From positions 109,303 through 173,302 of the forward strand of contig NZ_SZQA01000015.1 of NCBI RefSeq assembly GCF_005233835.1: a DNA stretch of 64,000 nt, read 5' to 3'. Source of the DNA: Herbidospora galbida (lineage in GTDB: Bacteria; Actinomycetota; Actinomycetes; Streptosporangiales; Streptosporangiaceae). This document shows positions 35,064-41,927 of the stretch, in pieces. Both the position numbers and the translations under genes were made by a program. The number at the start of each line of letters is the position of its first letter. Within the stretch, counting starts at the first letter, position 1. The notes beneath the pieces were generated by a model, which saw only the letters and a list, made by a program, of their open reading frames with translations, was not told the origin of the DNA and did no database searches.

Positions 35064-35959
35064 CCGTCACGTCCCCGGTGGCGCCCGCGCCGATCTCGCT
35101 GCGCCGCAACTTCTGGCGCGGCGTCGGGCGGGTGCTGCGGCGCAAGCCCAGCCGCATGGTCGGCGTCGCCATCGTCGTCCTGTTCGTGTTCATGGGGATC
35201 TTCGGGCCGCTGCTCTACCCGAACCCGCTGCCGCGCGACGACAACGCGCTCTACGCCTCGCCGAGCTGGGCCCACCCCTTCGGCACCGACTTCGAGGGCA
35301 CCGACGTGCTCGCCCTGGTCGTCACCGGCACCCGCTACGTGCTGCTCGCGGGCCTGGCCACGGCCGTGATCACGGTCGCCCTGGGCACGCTCATCGGGCT
35401 GCTGGCCGGGTTCCACCGGGGACGCTGGGACACCGTGCTCATGCGGCTCACCGACCTCCAGCTCACCATCCCGGGGCTGCCGCTGCTGCTGGTGCTGTCC
35501 ACGGTGTGGAAGTTCACCAGCCCGATCGAGATGGGCGTGGTGCTCGGCCTGCTCGGCTGGGGCGGCATCGCCCGCGCGGTCCGGTCGCAGTCGCTCTCCC
35601 TGCGGGAGCGCGGCTTCATCGAGGCGGCCAAGGGCCTGGGCCTGCCGACCCGCCACATCGTGGTGCGCGAGCTGCTGCCCTCGATGGCGCCGTACATCGC
35701 GATGAACATGCTGATCGCGGTGACCGGCGCGATCTACGCGCAGGTCGGCCTGTTCTTCCTGGGCGTGCTGCCGTTCGACGCCAACAACTGGGGCGTGATG
35801 CTCAACCTGTCGGTCTTCGGCGGCGGCGCGCTGTCGAGCACGGCCGCGCTGCCCTACCTGCTGGCGCCGCTGCTGGCGATCCTGCTGCTGACGCTGGGGA
35901 TCGTGCTGGTCGTCGACGCGATGGACGAGATCTTCAACCCACGTCTGCGTGAGGAGTAG
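35060..35959 (+). CDS. Peptide ABC transporter permease (DppC-like)
   Basis: 299 residues. N-terminal OppC domain ('RKPSRMVGVAIVVLFVFMGIFGPLL') followed by the transport domain with 'HPFGTDFEGTDVLALVVTGTRY' and the EAA loop 'FIEAAKGLGLPTRHIVVRELLPSMAPYIAM'. Partner of the preceding permease; the pair is coupled by a 4-base overlap. About six membrane spans. Confidence 0.94.
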   Translation: MTVTSPVAPAPISLRRNFWRGVGRVLRRKPSRMVGVAIVVLFVFMGIFGPLLYPNPLPRDDNALYASPSWAHPFGTDFEGTDVLALVVTGTRYVLLAGLATAVITVALGTLIGLLAGFHRGRWDTVLMRLTDLQLTIPGLPLLLVLSTVWKFTSPIEMGVVLGLLGWGGIARAVRSQSLSLRERGFIEAAKGLGLPTRHIVVRELLPSMAPYIAMNMLIAVTGAIYAQVGLFFLGVLPFDANNWGVMLNLSVFGGGALSSTAALPYLLAPLLAILLLTLGIVLVVDAMDEIFNPRLREE

Positions 35960-35966
35960 GCCGAAT

Positions 35967-36977
35967 ATGACCAGGACTTCCGCGCCCGGCGTGCGCGTCA
36001 AGGACCTCACCGTCGTCTACAAGACCCCCGCCGGGGAACTCCCCGCGCTCGGGGGCGTGTCGCTGTCGCTGGCGCCCGGCACCATCACCGGGATCGTCGG
36101 CGAGTCGGGTTCCGGCAAGTCGACCCTGGCGCTGTCGCTGCTCAACGCGGTGCAGCCGCCCGGCCGCATCAAAGAGGGCAGCGTCGAGATCGACGGGCTC
36201 GGGAACGTCGTCGAACTGACCGGCGAGGAGCTGCGGCGGGCGCGCGGCCGTCAGGTCGGGTACGTCTTCCAGGCCGCCCAGAACTCCCTGAACCCGTTGA
36301 AGACGGTCGGCAAGCAGCTCCTCGACCTGGGGCGCTCCCACGACTTCGACGACCTGCCCGCCCTGCTGAAGGACGCACGGGCGCTGCTCGGCCGGATGGG
36401 CCTCGACGGCGGCCGGGTGCTCGACTCCTACCAGCACGAGCTGTCCGGCGGGATGCGGCAGCGGGTCGGGATCATGTTCGCGCTGGTCCTCAACGCCCAT
36501 CTGGTGGTCCTGGACGAACCCACGACCGCCCTCGACATGATCACTCAGGCGGCGATCCTGAAGATCGTCCGGGACGTCCACCACGAGCGCGGCCTGACCA
36601 CGCTGATCATCACCCACGACATGGGGGTCGCGGCCGAGGTCACCGACAGCCTCGCGGTCATGTACGGCGGCCGCGTCGTCGAGCACGGCCCGACCACCGA
36701 GGTGCTGGGCTCGCCCCGGCATCCGTACACCAAGGGCCTGATCCGGGCGATCCCCCGGCTGTCGGGCGACATCGACGAGGCGCGGGCCCTGCCCGGACGG
36801 CCGCCCACGCTGGGCACCATCCCCAAGCAGGGGTGCGTGTTCCGGGAGCGCTGCCCGATGCGCATCGCCGTCTGCGACACCGTCGACCCCGAGCCGGTCA
36901 CCCGTGACGCCCGCACCGTCGCCTGTCACGCGGTCGGGCGGCCGGCCACGCCGATCGTCCCCAAGGAGTATGTGTGA
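35967..36977 (+). CDS. Peptide ABC transporter ATPase (DppD-like)
   Basis: 336 residues: Walker A 'GESGSGKST', Q-loop region 'YVFQAAQNSLNPLKTVG', signature 'LSGGMRQR', Walker B 'LVVLDEPTTALD' and the C-terminal oligopeptide-transporter extension with a Cys-rich segment ('GCVFRERCPMRIAVCD') seen in this family and linked to a 4Fe-4S site. ATG 35967 was chosen, with AGGAG upstream; the GTG at 35949 has no ribosome site and would overlap the permease. Confidence 0.93.
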   Translation: MTRTSAPGVRVKDLTVVYKTPAGELPALGGVSLSLAPGTITGIVGESGSGKSTLALSLLNAVQPPGRIKEGSVEIDGLGNVVELTGEELRRARGRQVGYVFQAAQNSLNPLKTVGKQLLDLGRSHDFDDLPALLKDARALLGRMGLDGGRVLDSYQHELSGGMRQRVGIMFALVLNAHLVVLDEPTTALDMITQAAILKIVRDVHHERGLTTLIITHDMGVAAEVTDSLAVMYGGRVVEHGPTTEVLGSPRHPYTKGLIRAIPRLSGDIDEARALPGRPPTLGTIPKQGCVFRERCPMRIAVCDTVDPEPVTRDARTVACHAVGRPATPIVPKEYV

Positions 36978-37975
36978 TCACCGCGAGCGGCATCACCAAG
37001 ACGTACAAGCAGCGCGGGAACATGCTCGGCGCCCGCGCGGTGCCGGCCCTGCGCGGGGTCGACTTCACCATCGAGAAGGGCGGCGCGGTCACCTTCATCG
37101 GCGAGTCGGGCTGCGGGAAGACCACCCTCGGCCGGATCGTCGCCGGGCTGGAGACCTACGACTCGGGCGACATCGTCATCGACGGCACGCCGATGTCGTC
37201 GCTGAAGCCCCGGCACCGCCAGCCGTTCTTCCGCCGGATCCAGCTGATCCACCAGGATCCCTACTCGGCGCTCAACCCGACCCGGACCATCCACCAGACC
37301 CTCGCCGCGCCGCTGGCCCTGCGCGCCAAGCAGACCGGCCGGGGCAAGGCGTGGATGGAGGAGCGGGCCCGTGAGCTGCTGGCCCTCGTCGGGATCGACC
37401 CGGGCTACGTGCTGCCGCGCTACCCGCACCAGCTGTCGGGCGGCATGCGCCAGCGCGTCGTGATCGCGCGGGCGCTGACCGTAGACCCGGAGGTGCTGGT
37501 CGCCGACGAGTCGGTCTCGATGATCGACGTGTCGCTGCGGCTCGGCGTCCTGGCCCTGCTCAAGGACCTGCGGGAACGGCTGGACGTGAGCGTCCTGTTC
37601 ATCACCCACGACATCGCCACCGCCCGCTACATCGGCGGCGACGGCGAGCTCTACGTGATCTACCGGGGGCAGGTCGTGGAGAGCGGCCCGACCGAGCGGG
37701 TGATCTCGGGCCCGGTCCACCCCTACACGCAGTCGCTGCTGTCGGCCATCCCCGTCCTGCACGGCGTTGAGCGGCCCGGCCCCGAGCGGGTCGTGCCGAC
37801 CGAGGCCCTGAACGAGGCCCACTCCGACACCGGCTGCCTGTTCGCCCGCCGCTGCCCGTTCCGCACCGACCGGTGCGAGGCCGAACTGCCCGCGCTGGTC
37901 TCCGACGGAGAGCAGGCGCACGCCTGTCTCCACCCGCAGCGGCGGAACGTGATCCCCGTGGAAGCGGTCGCGTGA
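36974..37975 (+). CDS. Peptide ABC transporter ATPase (DppF-like)
   Basis: 333 residues: Walker A 'GESGCGKTT', 'IQLIHQDPYSALNPTRTI', signature 'LSGGMRQR', Walker B 'VLVADESVSMIDVSLR' and the C-terminal 'GCLFARRCPFRTDRCEAE' cysteine segment. In Walker B the usual DEP is DES. With DppD it forms the ATP-driven heterodimer. GTG start overlaps the previous stop (GTGA); the stop overlaps the acetyltransferase start the same way. Confidence 0.93.
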   Translation: MITASGITKTYKQRGNMLGARAVPALRGVDFTIEKGGAVTFIGESGCGKTTLGRIVAGLETYDSGDIVIDGTPMSSLKPRHRQPFFRRIQLIHQDPYSALNPTRTIHQTLAAPLALRAKQTGRGKAWMEERARELLALVGIDPGYVLPRYPHQLSGGMRQRVVIARALTVDPEVLVADESVSMIDVSLRLGVLALLKDLRERLDVSVLFITHDIATARYIGGDGELYVIYRGQVVESGPTERVISGPVHPYTQSLLSAIPVLHGVERPGPERVVPTEALNEAHSDTGCLFARRCPFRTDRCEAELPALVSDGEQAHACLHPQRRNVIPVEAVA

Positions 37976-38751
37976 ACCTCGCAGACGCTCTGACCTGGGA
38001 CGCGGACGTCGCCGAGGCGCTCGTGGACCGCCTGGTCACGCCGCCGGACGGCCGCATCTGGACGTCCTTCGCCAAGCAGGACGGCGTCGTGTTCGCCTCG
38101 ATGTCCCACGGGGGAGATATCGGGCATGTCGACCTGCTGGCCGTCGATCCGGCCGCCCGGCGGCGCGGCACCGGGCGTGCCCTGGTGCTCGCGGCCGAGG
38201 AGTGGGCGCGGTCGCACGGCGCCAAGGAGATGCGGTTCGCGGGCAATCCGCCCTGCTACGTCTGGCCCGGCATCGACGTCCGCTACACGCCGGCGCTGTG
38301 CCTGGCCGACAGCCTCGGGTACGAGCGCTACCGGGCCGCCTGCAACATGACGGTCGACCTCGGCGCCGACTTCTCCGAGATCCCGGGCGACTTCACGATC
38401 TCCGACGATCGGGCGGGGGTCGCCGAGTTCGTCCGGGACAACTGGAACGAGGCCTGGGCCTGGGAGGCCGTGGAGGCCGAACGCTGCTACCACGCGAAGG
38501 TCGACGGGGAGATCGTGGGGTTCGCCGCCTGGGGGGCACGTCCCGCCTGGTTCGGCCCCATGGGGACCACCCGGTCGGCCCGCGGGCTCGGCGTCGGGAC
38601 GGCGCTGCTGCGGCGCTGCCTCGCCGACATGGCCGCCGCCGGGCTGCCGGCCGCGGAGATCGCCTGGGTCGGGCCCATCGGTTTCTACGCCAAGGCCGTC
38701 GGCGCCCGGGTCGAGCGGGTCTTCTGGCTCTATCGCAAGGAGTTCTCATGA
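37972..38751 (+). CDS. Tandem GNAT acetyltransferase in the recycling operon
   Basis: 259 residues forming two GNAT halves. The first has the acetyl-CoA loop 'VDLLAVDPAARRRGTGRALVLAAEEWARSHG' (about 55-85), the second 'MGTTRSARGLGVGTALLRRCLADMAAAG' (about 195-225). It probably acetylates a small amine, conceivably an amino sugar or the free amine of a murein peptide released in this pathway; the substrate is not predictable. Start GTG 37972 by GTGA overlap with the ATPase; the stop overlaps murQ by 4 bases, so it is a full operon member. Confidence 0.88.
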   Translation: MNLADALTWDADVAEALVDRLVTPPDGRIWTSFAKQDGVVFASMSHGGDIGHVDLLAVDPAARRRGTGRALVLAAEEWARSHGAKEMRFAGNPPCYVWPGIDVRYTPALCLADSLGYERYRAACNMTVDLGADFSEIPGDFTISDDRAGVAEFVRDNWNEAWAWEAVEAERCYHAKVDGEIVGFAAWGARPAWFGPMGTTRSARGLGVGTALLRRCLADMAAAGLPAAEIAWVGPIGFYAKAVGARVERVFWLYRKEFS

Positions 38752-39641
38752 CACAGTCTCTCGGCGGCCTGGTCACCGAGCAGAGTGATCCCCGGCACCG
38801 CCGCATCGACGAGCTCCCCACCGAGGAGATCGTCCGCCGCATGAACGCGGCCGACGCGACCGTGCCCGGTGCGGTGGCCAGGGCGATCCCCGAGATCGCC
38901 GCCGCCGTCGACGCGATCGCGGCGCGGATGTCCCGTGGCGGACGGCTGATCTACGTCGGCGCCGGCACCTCCGGCCGCCTGGCCGTTCTGGACGCCTCGG
39001 AGTGCCCGCCCACCTTCGGCACCTCGCCCGACCAGGTGTGCGGCATCATCGCCGGGGGCGAGGCGGCGCTGGTCAGGTCGGTGGAGGGTGCCGAGGACGA
39101 CGCCGAGGCGGGCGCGCTCGCGGTCGCAAGCGTGGGCCCGCTCGACTCGGTCGTGGGCATCTCGGCCAGCGGCCGGGCCCCCTACGTGGTCGGCGCGGTG
39201 CGCGAGGCGGCCCGTCGCGGCGCGCTGACCGTGGGGCTGTCGTGCAACACCGGCGGACCGCTGTCGGCCGCCGCCGACCACGCCGTCGAGGTCGTCGTCG
39301 GCCCCGAGGTGATCACCGGCTCGACCCGGCTCAAGGCCGGGACGGCGCAGAAGCTCGTGCTCAACATGATGTCGACCATCACGATGATCCGGAGCGGCCG
39401 GACGTATGGGAACCACATGGTCGAGATGTCCCCGACCAACTCCAAGCTCGCCGACCGCGCCGCCCGCATCGTCAGCGACATCACCGGGACCGGCCTCAAC
39501 GAGGCCCGCACCGTGCTTGAGGCCGCCGACCTGGAGCTCAAGACGGCGGTCGTCATGATCGAACGCGCCGTCCCGGCCGACCGGGCCCGCGCCATCCTCG
39601 CCGACTCAGGGAACCGCCTGGACGCCGCCCTCCATGCTTGA
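38748..39641 (+). CDS. murQ: N-acetylmuramic acid 6-phosphate etherase
   Basis: 297 residues, SIS fold. It cleaves the lactyl ether of MurNAc-6-phosphate, giving GlcNAc-6-phosphate and D-lactate, in the cytosol. Diagnostic sequence 'YVGAGTSGRLAVLDASECPPTFG' is complete; Glu85 in 'SECP' and Glu116 in 'EGAEDD' match catalytic E83 and E114 of the E. coli enzyme. The C-terminal half has 'TSRL'-like 'STRLKAGTAQKLVLNMMSTITMI' typical of MurQ. It overlaps the GNAT gene by 4 bases and the serine-hydrolase gene by 8. It fixes the operon's role as murein amino-sugar catabolism. Confidence 0.97.
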   Translation: MTQSLGGLVTEQSDPRHRRIDELPTEEIVRRMNAADATVPGAVARAIPEIAAAVDAIAARMSRGGRLIYVGAGTSGRLAVLDASECPPTFGTSPDQVCGIIAGGEAALVRSVEGAEDDAEAGALAVASVGPLDSVVGISASGRAPYVVGAVREAARRGALTVGLSCNTGGPLSAAADHAVEVVVGPEVITGSTRLKAGTAQKLVLNMMSTITMIRSGRTYGNHMVEMSPTNSKLADRAARIVSDITGTGLNEARTVLEAADLELKTAVVMIERAVPADRARAILADSGNRLDAALHA

Positions 39642-40689
39642 CCGCCTCCTGGCCTCGGCCGTCCCGGAGGTGGCGTCGGCGGCGGTGGCCCTGGTGGCGG
39701 TCGACGGGGTCCCGGTGGCCGTGGCGGCTCACGGGGAACTGGTCCGGTACGCGGACGCGGCCGGGACCCTCGCTCTCGATCGTCCTGCCGTCGCCGCCGA
39801 CTCGGTCTTCGACCTGGCCTCCCTGACCAAGCTGTTCACGACGGTGGTGGCGGTGTCGCTGGCCGAGACCGGCGCGCTGGCCCTGGACGAGCCGGTGGCG
39901 ACCTGGCTGCCCGCCCACTACGGCGACCGGCCGTCGATCACCCTCCGGCACCTGCTGACGCACACGTCGGGGCTGCCACCTGGGCGGCGGCCCGACGGGG
40001 TCGCGCCGGAGTCGCGGTGGGACTTCGTGCTGTCGGCGGGGGTGACGGGGCCGCCCGGACCCTACGTGTATTCGGACGTCGGGTTGATCACGGTGGGGCG
40101 GGTGTGCGAGGCCGCCTCCGGGATGTCGCTCGACCGGCTCGTGGACACGATCATCGCTCGGCCGCTGGGGCTGGCGGACGCGGCGTACCGTCCGGGCGCG
40201 TCGTCGCTGCCGAGGATCGCGGCGACGGAGTACAAACCGGAACGCTCGGGACGAGGGACTTCCGCGCCCGCCGGACGCGTGGTGCGGGGCGAGGTGCACG
40301 ACGAGACCGCCCACGCGCTCGGGGGAGTGGCCGGGCACGCCGGACTGTTCTCGACGGCGGCCGATCTGCTGCGGTTCGCCGAGATCCTCCGGACGGGCGG
40401 GGCCGGGGTCCTGTCGGCGGAGTCGGTCGCCGAGATGACGCGCGACCACGGGGTGGCGGGGGCGTCGTTCCGGCAGGCGCTGGGGTTCCGGATCGGGGAT
40501 CCGGCGATCGTCGGGCCGCTCGCCGACGCCCACGGGCACTCGGGGTTCACCGGGACGTCGCTGGTCGTCGACGTCGAACGCGGGCTGACCGTGGTTTTGC
40601 TGACCAACAACGTGCATCCGCTCCGCGGCCGGGCCGGGATCCGCGACCTGCGGAACGGAGTCGCCGCCTTCGGCGGTTCGCTGGTCTGA
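39634..40689 (+). CDS. YfeW/PBP4B-like serine hydrolase (beta-lactamase fold)
   Basis: 351 residues, class C beta-lactamase/DD-peptidase fold. Ser63 in 'SLTK' (63-66) is the nucleophile, 'YSDVG' near 146 takes the place of YxN, and 'HSGFTG' near 309 the KTG box. The block 'GEVHDETAHALGGVAGHAGLFSTA' is characteristic of YfeW-type proteins. In E. coli yfeW follows murR-murQ-murP, so the neighbourhood is conserved although the transporter differs. No signal peptide is visible, so it would act inside the cell, perhaps on imported peptides (inference). ATG 39634 overlaps murQ by 8 bases. Confidence 0.9.
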   Translation: MLDRLLASAVPEVASAAVALVAVDGVPVAVAAHGELVRYADAAGTLALDRPAVAADSVFDLASLTKLFTTVVAVSLAETGALALDEPVATWLPAHYGDRPSITLRHLLTHTSGLPPGRRPDGVAPESRWDFVLSAGVTGPPGPYVYSDVGLITVGRVCEAASGMSLDRLVDTIIARPLGLADAAYRPGASSLPRIAATEYKPERSGRGTSAPAGRVVRGEVHDETAHALGGVAGHAGLFSTAADLLRFAEILRTGGAGVLSAESVAEMTRDHGVAGASFRQALGFRIGDPAIVGPLADAHGHSGFTGTSLVVDVERGLTVVLLTNNVHPLRGRAGIRDLRNGVAAFGGSLV

Positions 40690-40691
40690 AC

Positions 40692-40725
40692 TTGCCGGGT
40701 GCATACTCGGTATGCATACTGAGTA
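40692..40725 (+). promoter_or_regulatory. padR promoter and operator
   Basis: TTGCCG (40692-40697), 17-base spacer, CATACT (40715-40720). A 22-base inverted repeat (arms TACTCGGTATG and CATACTGAGTA, one mismatch; 40704-40725) covers the -10 and ends three bases before the ATG. No Shine-Dalgarno, so the message is nearly leaderless. Strong candidate for PadR autoregulation. Confidence 0.7.
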
Positions 40726-40728
40726 ACC

Positions 40729-41238
40729 ATGTCGATCAGGCACGGGTTGCTGGCTCTGCTCAGCAGAGGACCTCGCCATGGCTATCAGCTGCGGGTTGAC
40801 TTCGAGGCGTCCACAGGGGCGACCTGGCCGCTGAACGTCGGCCAGGTCTACACGACGCTGGCCCGCATGGAGCGTGACGGCCTGGTCGAGCCGGGGGAGA
40901 CCGACGACCAGGGCCGGGTCGTCTACGCCCTCACGGAGGCCGGCCGGGCGGAGATGGAGCGGTGGTTCACCACGCCGGTCGTCCCGTCCGACCGGCCCCG
41001 CGACGAGCTCGTCATCAAGCTGGCCATGGCCGTCGCCGCGAAAGAGGTCGACGTCGCCGAGGTCATCCGGCGTCAGCGCACGGCCACGATGCGCACGCTC
41101 CAGCAGCTGACCAGGGCCAAACGCGACAGCACCGAGGGGCGGGCCCAGCTGCTCGTCCTCGATTCCATGATCTTTCAGGCCGAGGCCGAGCAACGGTGGC
41201 TCGACCACTGCGAGGCCGTTCTCAAGGAGGCACGATGA
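40729..41238 (+). CDS. PadR-family transcriptional regulator
   Basis: 169 residues: winged helix 'IRHGLLALLSRGPRHGYQLRVDFEASTGATWPLNVGQVYTTLARMERDGLVEP' (3-55), a wing 'DDQGRVVYALTEAGRAEMERWF', and a C-terminal helical Vir_act_alpha_C dimer domain (about 90-169). It represses the ABC transporter genes that follow and itself, through the palindrome over its promoter. Stop overlaps the ATPase start by 4 bases. Inducers in this family are usually toxic small molecules. Confidence 0.94.
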   Translation: MSIRHGLLALLSRGPRHGYQLRVDFEASTGATWPLNVGQVYTTLARMERDGLVEPGETDDQGRVVYALTEAGRAEMERWFTTPVVPSDRPRDELVIKLAMAVAAKEVDVAEVIRRQRTATMRTLQQLTRAKRDSTEGRAQLLVLDSMIFQAEAEQRWLDHCEAVLKEAR

Positions 41239-41927
41239 CCGTCGTAGCGCTGGCCGGGGTGACCAGAGTGCATGGAGACGGCGAGACGGCCGTCCACGCC
41301 CTGAAAGGGGTGAGCCTCCAGGTCGGCGAAGGGGAACTGGTCGCGGTCATGGGCCCGTCGGGGTCGGGCAAGTCGACCCTGCTCAACATCGCGGGCGCGC
41401 TCGACCGGCCGACGTCGGGCACCGTCCACATCGACGGCCGCGACCTGGCCACCGTGCGCGACCTGGCCGCCTTACGCCGCCGCAGCGTCGGCTTCGTCTT
41501 CCAGGACCTCAACCTGATCACGTCCCTGACGGCGGCCGAGAACGTGATGCTGCCCCGCGAACTCGACGGCGTACGGTCCCGGCGGGCCCGCGCCGAGGCC
41601 ATGGCCGTGCTGACCGAGATCGGCGCCGAGTCCCTCGCCGACCGCTTCCCCGACGAACTGTCCGGCGGCCAGCGCCAGCAGGTCGCCATCGCCCGCGCCC
41701 TGGTGGGCGAACGCCGCCTGCTGCTGGCCGACGAGCCGACCGGCGCCCTCGACACCCTCGCGGGCGACGAGATCCTCCGCCTCCTGGCCGCCCGCTGCGC
41801 GGCGGGCGCGTCGGTGCTGCTCGTGACCCACGAACCCCGATACGCCGCCTGGGCCGACCGGGTCGTCTTCTTACGCGACGGTCTTGTCGCCGACGCCACC
41901 GACGTGCCGATGGCGAGCGCCCGATGA
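41235..41927 (+). CDS. MacB/LolD-like ABC ATPase
   Basis: 230 residues: Walker A 'GPSGSGKST' (about 38-46), 'GFVFQDLNLITSLTAAENVMLP', signature 'LSGGQRQQ', Walker B 'LLLADEPTGALD', switch His in 'LLVTHEPRYA'. It is the ATPase for the FtsX-type membrane protein encoded next; such pairs work as mechanotransmission or efflux machines rather than importers. AAGGAGG sits upstream of ATG 41235, which overlaps the padR stop. Confidence 0.94.
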   Translation: MTVVALAGVTRVHGDGETAVHALKGVSLQVGEGELVAVMGPSGSGKSTLLNIAGALDRPTSGTVHIDGRDLATVRDLAALRRRSVGFVFQDLNLITSLTAAENVMLPRELDGVRSRRARAEAMAVLTEIGAESLADRFPDELSGGQRQQVAIARALVGERRLLLADEPTGALDTLAGDEILRLLAARCAAGASVLLVTHEPRYAAWADRVVFLRDGLVADATDVPMASAR

